Shown here in pieces: positions 26,032-34,672 of a stretch of DNA of 45,268 nt. The notes beneath the pieces are model-generated. The model did not search any database, had not been told where the DNA came from, and was given only the letters and a program-made list of their open reading frames with translations. This DNA comes from Marivivens sp. (GTDB lineage Bacteria; Pseudomonadota; Alphaproteobacteria; Rhodobacterales; Rhodobacteraceae). Where the stretch lies: the NCBI GenBank assembly GCA_030827165.1, contig JAURFB010000012.1, positions 1-45,268 on the forward strand. Direction: 5' to 3'. The position numbers were made by a program, and so were the translations under genes. The stretch's first letter is position 1, and each line of letters opens with the position of its first letter.

Positions 26032-28860
26032 ATGAGCCTCGACGAACCAAAGATCGACCTTTCACCGAAGGTCTCGGACGAGATCCGCAAGACCACCTGC
26101 TATATGTGCGCCTGCCGCTGTGGCATCGACGTGCACATGAAGGATGGCAAGGTCGCCTATATCGAAGGCAACCGCGATCACCCGGTCAATCGCGGCGTCC
26201 TGTGCGCCAAGGGATCGGCCGGGATCATGCAGGTGAATGCCCCCTCTCGCCTCCGTGCGCCGATGAAGCGGGTCGGGCCGCGCGGGTCGGGCGCATTTGA
26301 AGAGATCAGCTGGGACGAAGCGCTGCAGATCGCGACCGATTGGCTCGCCCCCCTGCGTGAAACCGCGCCTGAGAAGCTGGCGTTCTTCACCGGCCGCGAT
26401 CAATCGCAAAGCTTTACCTCGCTCTGGGCTCAGTCCTATGGCACGCCCAACTATGCCGCGCACGGCGGCTTTTGCTCGGTCAACATGGCGGCCGGCGGGA
26501 TCTATACGATGGGCGGCGCCTTCTGGGAGTTTGGCCAGCCCGACTGGGATCACACCAAGATGTTCGTTCTCTTCGGGGTGGCCGAGGACCACGATTCCAA
26601 CCCGATCAAGATCGGCATCGGCAAGATCAAGCAACGCGGTGCCAAAATGGTCGGGGTCAACCCGATCCGCACCGGCTATAACGCCGTGGCCGACGATTGG
26701 TATGGCATCACCCCCGGCACCGACGGCCTTTTGATCCTGTCGCTCATCCACTGCCTGATGAAAGCTGGCAAGGTCGATCTCGATTATCTCGCCCAGTTCA
26801 CCAACGCCGCCTGCCTCGTCAACGAAGACCCCGACTCGCCCGAGAACGGCCTTCTCCTGAAGGACAAGGACGGCAAACCGCAGGTGATCGACCGCCGCAC
26901 CGGCAAGCGCGCGCCGTGGGATGGCGCGGGCGTCGAGCCGGACCTTTCTGCAAACTACCGCTACAAGGGCGTGACCTACCGGCCCGTTTTCCACCTGATG
27001 GCCGACAAGTATCTGGATGAGGCCTACGCCCCCGAAGCGGTGGCCGACCGCACCGGCATTTCTGCCGGCCGCATTCGCCAGCTTGCCGCCGAGATCGCCA
27101 AGACCGCCTTTGAAGAACCTGTCGTGCTTGACCGCGAATGGACCGATTTTCGCGGCAAGACCCACAAGACGATGGTCGGCCGGCCAGTTTCGTTCCACGC
27201 GATGCGCGGTATCTCGGCCCATTCCAACGGTTTCCAAACCGCCCGCGCCCTGCACACGCTGCAAATCCTCATTGGCGCGGTCGAAACGCCGGGCGGGATG
27301 CGGTTCAAGCCACCCTATCCCAAGCCAGCAACCGCCCACCCCAAGCCGCATTGCAAGGTTACGCCGGGCAAACCGCTCGACGGCCCGCACCTAGGCTATC
27401 CGCAAGGGCCCGCCGACCTCTGCCTGACCGCCGACGGCAATCCCGCGCGGATCGACAAGGCCTTCAGCTGGGAAAACCCGCTTTCGGCGCATGGCCTGAT
27501 GCATATGGTGATCGCCAACGCCCACGCTGGCGATCCCTACAAGGTCGATACCCTGTTCCTCTATATGGCGAACATGGCGTGGAACTCGTCGATGAACACG
27601 ACGGGCACGATGAACATGCTCACCGACACGGACGAAAACGGCGAATATGTGATCCCGCGCATCATCTATTCCGATGCCTACAGCTCGGAGATGGTCGCCT
27701 ATGCCGACCTGATCCTGCCCGACACCACCTATCTTGAACGGCACGATTGCATCAGCCTTCTGGATCGCCCGATCTGCGAGGCCGATGCCGCCGCCGACGC
27801 GATCCGCTGGCCGGTGATCGAGCCAGACCGTGATGTGCGCGGCTTCCAGTCGGTCCTGTGCGAGCTTGGCGCCAAGCTGGGCCTGCCGGCCTTCGTCAAC
27901 GACGACGGCAGCCAGAAATACGCCGATTACGCCGATTACATCACCAACCACATCCGCCGCCCCGGTATCGGCCCGCTCTCGGGCTGGCGCATGGGCGATA
28001 ACGGCTTGCAGGACGGTCGCGGCGCGCCGAATGAGGCGCAACTCGATGCCTATATCAAGAACGGTGGCTTCTGGCTGGCGCACGTTCCCGACGAGGCCGC
28101 CTATTACAAGCCCTTTAACACCGCCTATCAGGATTGGGCAGTCAAACTTGGCTTCTACGACGCACCGCAGCCCTACATCTTCCAGCTCTATTCCGAGCCG
28201 ATGCGCCGGTTCCAGCTGGCCGCGATGGGCCATGGCGAAAGGCAACCGCCCGAGCATCTGCGCGAGCGGATCCTCAAGGCGATGGACCCGCTGCCGATCT
28301 GGTATGCGCCGTTTGAAGAAGGCCTCGTCGATACCGAAGCCTATCCCTTCCATGCCCTGACGCAGCGGCCGATGGCCATGTATCACAGCTGGGGCAGCCA
28401 GAACGCCTGGTTGCGGCAGCTGCATGGGATGAACCCGCTCTACATCCCCTCGGAAATCTGGAAGAAGCGCGGCTTCAAGCCGGGCGACTGGGCCAAGGTC
28501 ACCTCGGCGCATGGCGAGATCACCGTTCCGGCGATGGAGATGCAGGCGCTCAACAGCAAGACTGCCTGGACATGGAACGCCATCGGCAAGCGGCAGGGGG
28601 CATGGGCGCTTGAAGGCGAGACGCCGGAATCCTCCAAAGGTTTCTTGCTCAACCACCTGATCAGCGAGCTTCTGCCGCCGCGCGGCGACGGGATGCGCTG
28701 GGCCAACTCGGATCCGATCACTGGCCAGGCCGCCTGGTTCGATCTGCGCGTCGATATCAACCGCGCCGATGCGCCCAAGGCCAGCCAGCCACATCACCCG
28801 CCGATCAAGTCTCCGGTGCCGCACGCGCCCAAGAACCTTGCCTGGAAAACCAAGTCATGA
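26032..28860 (+). CDS. soeA: Sulfite-oxidising complex molybdoprotein SoeA
   Basis: 942 residues from ATG 26032 (in-frame GTG at 26023 is an alternative). Molybdopterin oxidoreductase of the DMSO-reductase superfamily. N-terminal [4Fe-4S] site: Cys23, Cys26, Cys30 and Cys58 (TTCYMCACRCG ... GVLCAKG). A cysteine in HGGFCSVNMAAGG (Cys148) is placed where the Mo ligand is expected. The MopB C-terminal dinucleotide-binding domain is present (ALTQRPMAMYHSWGSQNAWL onward). There is no twin-arginine signal, so the subunit stays in the cytoplasm, as described for SoeA. It oxidises sulfite to sulfate and passes electrons to SoeB and SoeC. Length, lack of Tat signal, gene order and neighbours support SoeA over polysulfide or DMSO reductase, which would be exported. 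Confidence 0.88.
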   Translation: MSLDEPKIDLSPKVSDEIRKTTCYMCACRCGIDVHMKDGKVAYIEGNRDHPVNRGVLCAKGSAGIMQVNAPSRLRAPMKRVGPRGSGAFEEISWDEALQIATDWLAPLRETAPEKLAFFTGRDQSQSFTSLWAQSYGTPNYAAHGGFCSVNMAAGGIYTMGGAFWEFGQPDWDHTKMFVLFGVAEDHDSNPIKIGIGKIKQRGAKMVGVNPIRTGYNAVADDWYGITPGTDGLLILSLIHCLMKAGKVDLDYLAQFTNAACLVNEDPDSPENGLLLKDKDGKPQVIDRRTGKRAPWDGAGVEPDLSANYRYKGVTYRPVFHLMADKYLDEAYAPEAVADRTGISAGRIRQLAAEIAKTAFEEPVVLDREWTDFRGKTHKTMVGRPVSFHAMRGISAHSNGFQTARALHTLQILIGAVETPGGMRFKPPYPKPATAHPKPHCKVTPGKPLDGPHLGYPQGPADLCLTADGNPARIDKAFSWENPLSAHGLMHMVIANAHAGDPYKVDTLFLYMANMAWNSSMNTTGTMNMLTDTDENGEYVIPRIIYSDAYSSEMVAYADLILPDTTYLERHDCISLLDRPICEADAAADAIRWPVIEPDRDVRGFQSVLCELGAKLGLPAFVNDDGSQKYADYADYITNHIRRPGIGPLSGWRMGDNGLQDGRGAPNEAQLDAYIKNGGFWLAHVPDEAAYYKPFNTAYQDWAVKLGFYDAPQPYIFQLYSEPMRRFQLAAMGHGERQPPEHLRERILKAMDPLPIWYAPFEEGLVDTEAYPFHALTQRPMAMYHSWGSQNAWLRQLHGMNPLYIPSEIWKKRGFKPGDWAKVTSAHGEITVPAMEMQALNSKTAWTWNAIGKRQGAWALEGETPESSKGFLLNHLISELLPPRGDGMRWANSDPITGQAAWFDLRVDINRADAPKASQPHHPPIKSPVPHAPKNLAWKTKS

Positions 28861-29618
28861 CCCAACTTCCCCAATCGACCGACCGCAAGCTCGGGCTGGT
28901 GATCGACCTTGACACCTGTGTCGGATGCCATGCCTGCGTGATTTCCTGCAAGGGCTGGAATACCGAAAACTATGGATCCGCTCTCTCGGATACGGATGCC
29001 TACGGCCCCGATGTTTCGGGCACCTTCCTCAACCGCGTGCACAGCTATGAGGTCAAGCCCGAGACCGGACCCGCGCAGCTTATTCACTTCCCCAAATCCT
29101 GCCTGCATTGCGAGGATGCGCCTTGCGTGACGGTCTGCCCGACCGGCGCGAGCTATAAACGCACGGCGGACGGTATTGTTCTGGTCAACGAAGACGCCTG
29201 TATCGGCTGCGGCCTTTGCGCTTGGGCCTGCCCCTACGGCGCGCGTGAGCTTGATGCCGTTGCGGGGGTGATGAAGAAATGCACCCTCTGCATCGACCGG
29301 ATTTACAACGAGAACCTGCCCAAAGAGGATCAGATCCCCGCTTGCGTCCGCACCTGCCCCTCCGGCGCGCGGCATTTCGGGGATTTCGCCGATCCCAATT
29401 CGAACGTCAGCAAACTCACTGCCGAGCGCGGCGGGATGGACCTGATGCCCGAGCAGGGCACGCGCCCGACCAACAAATACCTGCCGCCGCGCCCCAAGGA
29501 TTGCAGCGGCGAGATCAATACCCTCGCGCCGATGCTTGAGCCTGTCGCCACCGATGGCAAAGGCTTTGTCGGCTGGCTTGACAAAATGCTGTCGGCCCTT
29601 CCCGGAGGTAACGCCTGA
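28857..29618 (+). CDS. soeB: Sulfite-oxidising complex iron-sulfur subunit SoeB
   Basis: 253 residues. Ferredoxin-like electron-transfer subunit with sixteen cysteines in four groups, enough for four [4Fe-4S] clusters: CVGCHACVISC, CLHCEDAPCVTVC, CIGCGLCAWACP, and the split set CTLC ... CVRTCP. This is the DmsB/NrfC/PsrB pattern. No signal peptide. The ATG overlaps the soeA stop and the stop overlaps the soeC start, so the three subunits are translated from one operon. It carries electrons from the molybdenum subunit to the membrane subunit. Confidence 0.9.
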   Translation: MTQLPQSTDRKLGLVIDLDTCVGCHACVISCKGWNTENYGSALSDTDAYGPDVSGTFLNRVHSYEVKPETGPAQLIHFPKSCLHCEDAPCVTVCPTGASYKRTADGIVLVNEDACIGCGLCAWACPYGARELDAVAGVMKKCTLCIDRIYNENLPKEDQIPACVRTCPSGARHFGDFADPNSNVSKLTAERGGMDLMPEQGTRPTNKYLPPRPKDCSGEINTLAPMLEPVATDGKGFVGWLDKMLSALPGGNA

Positions 29619-30490
29619 TGCATCCCGCCAAGTCTGTCATCATCTTCACCACGCTTTCGGGCATCGGCTTTGGCATGCTGTTCTTCATCGGCCTCGGCAT
29701 GATCGTGCCTGAAGGTCTCATGGCTTTCATCTGGTTCGCCATCGCCTATCTCTTTGCCGTGGGCGGCCTCATCGCCTCGACCTTCCACCTCAAGCACCCC
29801 GAGCGCGCGCTTGGCGCCTTCACGCAGTGGAAGACCAGCTGGCTCAGCCGCGAGGGCGTTCTTGCTGTTATTACCCTTCTCGTCATGGCCGCCTATGGCG
29901 CGGGGCTCGTGTTCCTCGGAACACGTTTCGCCTATCTCGGCTATGCGGGATCGCTCCTGTCGGTCCTGACCGTCTTTGCGACCTCGATGATCTATGCCCA
30001 GCTCAAGACCGTGCCGCGCTGGCGCGATTTCTCGACGCCCTTGATGTTTCTCGGCTATGCGGGCGCCGGCGGCAGCCTGATGACCGGTCAGGTCGACTAT
30101 GCTCTGGCCCTGTTGGCCCTGGCTGGCCTCTTGCAGCTTCTCAACTGGATGCGCGGTGACGGGGCTTTGGGCAAATCCGGCTCGGATATCGGCACCGCCA
30201 CCGGCCTCGGCACTGCGGCTCAGGTCCGCGCCTTCGAGCCGCCGCATACCGGCACGAACTATCTCCTCAAGGAGATGGTCTATATCGTTGGCCGCAAGCA
30301 CGCTGGCCGCCTTCGCATCCTGTCGCTCCTGATGGGGATTGGCTTGCCGATCCTGCTGCTTCTTGCGCCCTTCGGGCATCTGCTCGCGGCGCTGGCGATC
30401 CTCTCGCACATCGTCGGCGTTTTCGCCTCGCGCTGGCTATTCTTCGCGCAGGCCGAGCACGTTGTCGGCCTTTACTACGGGAAGCGATAG
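29618..30490 (+). CDS. soeC: Sulfite-oxidising complex membrane anchor SoeC
   Basis: 290 residues with about eight membrane helices. DmsC-type anchor that should pass electrons to the quinone pool. Clear segments: TTLSGIGFGMLFFIGLGMI at the N terminus, ASTFHLKHPERALGAF with conserved His and Arg-flanked sequence typical of DmsC, and FASRWLFFAQAEHVVGLYY at the C terminus. TGATG overlap with soeB. The gene ends 26 bases before the convergent puuD stop. It completes a three-gene SoeABC cassette placed after the taurine genes. Confidence 0.87.
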   Translation: MHPAKSVIIFTTLSGIGFGMLFFIGLGMIVPEGLMAFIWFAIAYLFAVGGLIASTFHLKHPERALGAFTQWKTSWLSREGVLAVITLLVMAAYGAGLVFLGTRFAYLGYAGSLLSVLTVFATSMIYAQLKTVPRWRDFSTPLMFLGYAGAGGSLMTGQVDYALALLALAGLLQLLNWMRGDGALGKSGSDIGTATGLGTAAQVRAFEPPHTGTNYLLKEMVYIVGRKHAGRLRILSLLMGIGLPILLLLAPFGHLLAALAILSHIVGVFASRWLFFAQAEHVVGLYYGKR

Positions 30491-30516
30491 CCGAGCCGCA
30501 ATCGCCGGACGCGGCC

Positions 30517-31737
30517 CTATCCTCGCGCCGCCTTGAACCAGGCCACGATCCGCGCCCGTTCTTCGTCTTCCATGAAAGAGACATTGGCCGGCGGCATCGC
30601 GTGGCTCGCACCGGCCTGTAGATAGATTTCTTGCGCCAGCGCGGCGATCTGTTCGGGCGTTTCGAGCAAGACGCCGTTCGGCGCCCACATCAGATTGCCA
30701 TAGACTGGCTCGGCCGAATGACACATGGAGCAGCGGCCCAGGATAATATCCTGGACCTCTTCAAACCCTTCGGCGCCCGCGTATTGCTCGACCAGCCGTG
30801 CAGACATTGCGTCTTGTTGCCGGTGATAGCTTGGTTCGGACGAAAGCCAGGCGATGATCAGCATGAGGATCACGGTCACGGCCCATGTCCAATGCGGCTG
30901 GCCCTTGCGGGCGTGCATCGAGTTGAAGAAATGCCGGATCGACACGCCCATCAGGAAGATCAGCGACGCGATGAGCCAGTTCCATTCCGTGGCGAAGGCC
31001 AGCGGATAGTGGTTGGACAGCATCAGGAAGATAACCGGCAGCGTCAGATAATTGTTGTGGGTCGAACGCTGCTTGGCGATCTTGCCATACTTGGGATCCG
31101 GCTTGCGGCCCGCGATCAGGTCGGCCACCACGATCTTCTGATTGGGGATGATGATGAAGAACACGTTGGCCGACATGATCGTCGCGGTGAAGGCACCAAG
31201 GTGCAAGAGCGCTGCGCGCCCCGAGAATACGTTGGTATAGAACAGCGCCATGCCAACGAGCACGACGAAAAGTGCAACCATCAGCGCCGTCTGGTTGGCG
31301 TTGACGAAGGTCTTGCAGAGCTGGTTGTAGACGATCCAACCGAAAGCCAGCGAGGCCATCGAAATCGCCGCACCTTGCCAGACCGGGATATCAAGGACAT
31401 TGGGGTCGATCAGAAACAGCTCGCCACCGAGATAATAGACGAGGAACAGAAGCGCGAAGCCCGAGAGCCACGTCATGTAGCTCTCCCATTTGAACCAGAC
31501 CAGGCCGCTCGGCATATTCGAGGGGGCCACAAGATATTTCTGAATGTGGTAGAAACCTCCGCCGTGGACCTGCCATTCCTCGCCATCCGCCCCCGATTCC
31601 AGGTTGCGGTCGCGGTGCAGCCCCAGATCGAGCGCGATGAAATAGAACGACGAGCCGATCCAGGCGATCGCGGTGATGACATGGAGCCACCGCACCGAAA
31701 ACTCGACCCACTCCATCAAAAGAACGGCATCATACAT
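30517..31737 (-). CDS. puuD: Membrane-bound urate oxidase (hydroxylase) PuuD
   Basis: 406 residues. An eight-helix membrane domain fused to a C-terminal cytochrome c domain. This is the alternative to soluble uricase: it oxidises urate to 5-hydroxyisourate and feeds electrons to the respiratory chain rather than producing hydrogen peroxide. The family starts with VEFSVRWLHVITAIAWIG and has conserved FYHIQKYLVAP and LPVIFLMLSNHYP. The haem site is CSMCH (Cys336, Cys339, His340) and a probable axial Met381 sits in HAMPPANVSF. It is divergent from a LysR gene and close to hiuH and the allantoin genes, which confirm the pathway. Confidence 0.93.
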   Translation of the reverse strand: MYDAVLLMEWVEFSVRWLHVITAIAWIGSSFYFIALDLGLHRDRNLESGADGEEWQVHGGGFYHIQKYLVAPSNMPSGLVWFKWESYMTWLSGFALLFLVYYLGGELFLIDPNVLDIPVWQGAAISMASLAFGWIVYNQLCKTFVNANQTALMVALFVVLVGMALFYTNVFSGRAALLHLGAFTATIMSANVFFIIIPNQKIVVADLIAGRKPDPKYGKIAKQRSTHNNYLTLPVIFLMLSNHYPLAFATEWNWLIASLIFLMGVSIRHFFNSMHARKGQPHWTWAVTVILMLIIAWLSSEPSYHRQQDAMSARLVEQYAGAEGFEEVQDIILGRCSMCHSAEPVYGNLMWAPNGVLLETPEQIAALAQEIYLQAGASHAMPPANVSFMEDEERARIVAWFKAARG

Positions 31738-31783
31738 TCCACATCCCTCCGATAGTTTGGCGAAAGGCTATACCGGCGGCGAT

Positions 31784-31796
31784 TTATTTGTTAATC
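31784..31796 (+). promoter_or_regulatory. Candidate operator in puuD-lysR promoter region
   Basis: TTATTTGTTAATC, the only AT-rich block in the 96-base gap. It matches 12 of 13 bases of TTATTTGATAATC at 33196-33208, located in the other divergent promoter of the urate cluster and in the same orientation. Likely a shared binding site for the local LysR protein or another purine-responsive regulator. Confidence 0.45.
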
Positions 31797-31833
31797 CGTC
31801 AAATGCCTCAACACTTTCAAGGTCTGCCGAATA

Positions 31834-32766
31834 ATGGCCTATGTCGCCAACATCAGGATGTTCGTCCGGGTCTACGAGCTTGGCAGCATGAGCGCTGCCG
31901 CGCGAGACCAGAGGACATCTCCTGCCGTCGCCTCGGCCCGCATTGGCGAACTTGAGAAACACCTCGGCCTGCGCCTATTCAACCGAACCACCCGCAGCCT
32001 GCAGCCGACCGAGAACGGGCGCATCTTCTATGAAGGCGCCCGCAAGATCCTCGAGGCGATTGACGAAGCTGAATCTGCCGTCGCACAGACCGCCCAGAAC
32101 CCCCGCGGAACAGTTTATCTCGCTGCGCCTCTTGGGGTTGGTCGCCGTTTCATTGCGCCCCACGTTCCGGCCTTCAAAGACGCCTATCCGCAAATCGACG
32201 TGCGCCTGCGCCTTTCGGACCGCAAGATCGACGTGGTGGCCGAGGGTCTCGACCTCGCGTTTCACCTTGGGCGGCTTGAGGACTCGACCCTCAAGGTCCG
32301 GCAGGTCGCCGAATGCGCGCGCATCCTCTGCGCGGCCCCCGCCTATGTCGGACGCCGCGGCAACCCTGTCGACGGCGATGCGCTCATCCGTGACCGGCAC
32401 GAATGTCTCAATCTGCGGTTTCCCGGAGCGACCGAATTCCGTTGGGCGCTGCAAACCCCGACCGGAACCGAGAGCTTTGATATCTCTGGCCCCTTCGAAT
32501 CCGATGACGGCGATGTTCTGACCGGCTGGGCGCTTGACGGGCGGGGGATCGTCATGAAGCCGATCTTCGAGGTCGCCGATCACCTGCGCGATGGCAGGCT
32601 CGTTCCCGTGGCCACCGCAACGCCCCCTCTGCCGACCCAGCTTTCCTGCCTCACGCAGCATCGCCGCTTGCGAGATCCAAAGATTCGCCTGTTCACAGAT
32701 TTCATCATTGCCCGAATGCGCACGGATATGGCGGCGCAGACGGAAGGGCTTCAGCTGCCTCTGTAG
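31834..32766 (+). CDS. LysR-type transcriptional regulator beside urate genes
   Basis: 310 residues. N-terminal LysR winged helix (about 1-60: MSAAARDQRTSPAVASARI, then LGLRLFNRTTRSLQPTENG) and an effector domain of the CrgA/DmlR-like subgroup (RGTVYLAAPLGVGRRFIAP; DGRGIVMKP). The effector cannot be told from sequence. It is divergent from puuD and its last 16 bases overlap the convergent hiuH gene, so it is embedded in the urate cluster and is a natural candidate for its regulator. Confidence 0.88.
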   Translation: MAYVANIRMFVRVYELGSMSAAARDQRTSPAVASARIGELEKHLGLRLFNRTTRSLQPTENGRIFYEGARKILEAIDEAESAVAQTAQNPRGTVYLAAPLGVGRRFIAPHVPAFKDAYPQIDVRLRLSDRKIDVVAEGLDLAFHLGRLEDSTLKVRQVAECARILCAAPAYVGRRGNPVDGDALIRDRHECLNLRFPGATEFRWALQTPTGTESFDISGPFESDDGDVLTGWALDGRGIVMKPIFEVADHLRDGRLVPVATATPPLPTQLSCLTQHRRLRDPKIRLFTDFIIARMRTDMAAQTEGLQLPL

Positions 32767-33110
32767 GTCGACATCCCGAATGGCGAGAGCAAGAGCGGGA
32801 CGTGATAGTGCGATTCCGGGTTGGAAATGCCAAACCGGATCGGCACCTCGTCGAGAAACAACGGCTCGCCGCCTGCCTGCCCCGACGCGCGCAGATAATC
32901 GCCCGCCTTGAACACCAGTTCATAAACGCCCACGGCAAAATTGCCTTTGGGCAGGATCGGGCTGTCGGTCCGACCATCGCTGTTGGTCACGGCCTCGGCG
33001 ATTTTCTTGTGGCTGTTGCCGCTCACCTTGTAGAGCGCAATCGCCAGCCCCGCCGCCGGAATACCTCGCGCGGTATCGAGAACGTGAGTGGTAAGAAATC
33101 CCTCAGACAT
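32751..33110 (-). CDS. hiuH: 5-Hydroxyisourate hydrolase (transthyretin-like)
   Basis: 119 residues. Hydrolyses 5-hydroxyisourate to OHCU, the step after PuuD. Family hallmarks: LTTHVLDTARGIPAAG at the N terminus with active-site His9, the central GNFAVGVYELVFKAGDYL segment, ESHYHVPLLLSPFG with the second active-site His, and the C-terminal YRGS tetrapeptide that distinguishes the hydrolase from transthyretin. ATG 33110 follows GGAGGGG, preferred over an in-frame ATG at 33137. There is no signal peptide, so it is cytoplasmic. Confidence 0.95.
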   Translation of the reverse strand: MSEGFLTTHVLDTARGIPAAGLAIALYKVSGNSHKKIAEAVTNSDGRTDSPILPKGNFAVGVYELVFKAGDYLRASGQAGGEPLFLDEVPIRFGISNPESHYHVPLLLSPFGMSTYRGS

Positions 33111-33193
33111 CGGCCCCTCCGGTTTGATCCCGGCCATACTGCGCGAAGTTTCTGCCTTTGGCGACTAGTGCAAAGCAAGACAAGTCTTTACGG

Positions 33194-33208
33194 GATTATT
33201 TGATAATC
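33194..33208. promoter_or_regulatory. Palindromic candidate operator between hiuH and puuE
   Basis: GATTATTTGATAATC, a perfect 6-bp inverted repeat around TTG. Its 13-base right part nearly equals the element at 31784-31796. It lies 51 bases before the puuE-uraD start and 83 bases before the hiuH start, suitable for joint control of both. Confidence 0.5.
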
Positions 33209-33259
33209 ATCGGGGGATTTTGCGATATTAACGATGCAATAAGGCTTCCGGAGCTTCTG

Positions 33260-34672
33260 ATGCAGCGCTACCCCCGCGACATGATCGGCTATGGCGCCAA
33301 TCCACCCGACGCCGCATGGCCGGGTGGCGCAAAGATCTCGGTGAGCCTTGTACTCAACTACGAAGAAGGCGGCGAGAATAACATCTTGCATGGCGACGCC
33401 GCCTCCGAGGCCTTCCTTTCCGACATTCCCGGCGCGGCCCCTTGGCCGGGCCAACGACACTGGAACATGGAGTCGATCTACGAATACGGCGCCCGCGCCG
33501 GTTTCTGGCGTCTGCATCGGCTGTTCACGTCGATGGACATCCCGGTCACGGTCTATGGCGTCGCGACCGCACTCGCCCGCTCGCCCGAGCAGGTCGCCGC
33601 GATGAAGGCCGCCCGTTGGGAAATCGCCAGCCACGGCCTCAAATGGGTCGAACACAAGGATATGCCCGAGGACGAGGAGCGCCGGCAAATCGCCGAGGCG
33701 ATCCGCCTGCATACCGAGGTTGTCGGCACGCGCCCGACCGGCTGGTATACCGGCCGCTGCTCGGTCAATACGGTGCGCCTTACCGCCGAGGCAGGATTCG
33801 ACTGGATCTCCGACACCTATGACGACGATCTGCCCTATTGGATCGAGGCGGGCGAGCGCGACCAGCTGGTGATCCCCTACACCCTCGAAGCCAACGATAT
33901 GCGCTTTGCCACGGCGCCGGGCTATATCGAAGGCGAGCAATTCTTCACCTATCTCAAGGATGCCTTCGACGAGCTTTATCGCGAAGGGGCCGAGGGCCAC
34001 GCCAAGATGATGTCAGTCGGCCTCCATTGCCGCCTGATCGGACGCCCCGGCAAAATCGCCGGCCTGCGCCGGTTCCTTGAATATGCGCAGAGCCGCGAAG
34101 GCGTCTGGTTCCCGCGCCGGATCGACATTGCCCGCCATTGGGCTGAAGCGCATCCGCCGGTGCGCCGCGCGCGCCCGAGCCAGATGGGCAAGGCAGAGTT
34201 TGTCAAAGCCTATGGCGGCATCTTCGAGCATTCTGCATGGATTTCCGAACGCGCCTTTGATCTTGAGCTTGGGGTCGCGCATGACACGGCCCTTGGCCTT
34301 CACAATGCGCTCTGCCGGATGTTCCGCTCCGCCAGCGAGACCGAACGCCTCGGCGTTTTGACGGCACACCCCGATCTAGCCGGCAAACTCGCGCAGGCGA
34401 AGCGCCTGACTGCCGAGTCAACCTCCGAACAGGCGGGCGCCGGTCTGGATGCCCTGACCGACCAGGAGCGCGAGACCTTTACCCGCCTGAATGGCGACTA
34501 TGTCGCCAAGCATGGCTTTCCGTTCATCATCGCCGTGCGCGATCACACCAAGGCCTCGATCCTTGCAGCTTTTGATCGCCGGATCGGCAATGACCGCGCC
34601 ACCGAGTTCGCTGAAGCCTGCCGTCAGGTCGAACGCATTGCCGAATTTCGCCTGAAGGATATCCTGCCGTGA
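33260..34672 (+). CDS. puuE: Bifunctional allantoinase PuuE / OHCU decarboxylase
   Basis: 470 residues from ATG 33260, chosen because GGAG stands 6 bases upstream; the frame opens earlier at 33158 without support. N-terminal part (about 1-300) is the polysaccharide-deacetylase-type, metal-independent allantoinase PuuE (YPRDMIGYGANPPDAAWPGG, LNYEEGGENN, EIASHGLKW, TGWYTGRCS, LHCRLIGRPG). C-terminal part (about 310-470) is OHCU decarboxylase UraD (YGGIFEHSAW, LTAHPDLAGKLA, NGDYVAKHGFPFIIAVRD). The C-terminal domain makes (S)-allantoin, which the N-terminal domain then hydrolyses to allantoate, so the domain order is reversed relative to the reaction order. The stop overlaps the next gene (GTGA). 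Confidence 0.94.
   Translation: MQRYPRDMIGYGANPPDAAWPGGAKISVSLVLNYEEGGENNILHGDAASEAFLSDIPGAAPWPGQRHWNMESIYEYGARAGFWRLHRLFTSMDIPVTVYGVATALARSPEQVAAMKAARWEIASHGLKWVEHKDMPEDEERRQIAEAIRLHTEVVGTRPTGWYTGRCSVNTVRLTAEAGFDWISDTYDDDLPYWIEAGERDQLVIPYTLEANDMRFATAPGYIEGEQFFTYLKDAFDELYREGAEGHAKMMSVGLHCRLIGRPGKIAGLRRFLEYAQSREGVWFPRRIDIARHWAEAHPPVRRARPSQMGKAEFVKAYGGIFEHSAWISERAFDLELGVAHDTALGLHNALCRMFRSASETERLGVLTAHPDLAGKLAQAKRLTAESTSEQAGAGLDALTDQERETFTRLNGDYVAKHGFPFIIAVRDHTKASILAAFDRRIGNDRATEFAEACRQVERIAEFRLKDILP

Noticed and set aside
26062-28824. Two long antisense frames opposite soeA
   Set aside because: Soe motifs on the plus strand are clear; the antisense frames have low-complexity composition typical of high-GC mirror frames.
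30631-31755. Frame of 374 codons opposite puuD
   Set aside because: puuD has membrane segments and a CSMCH haem site; the opposite frame is a highly charged mirror sequence.
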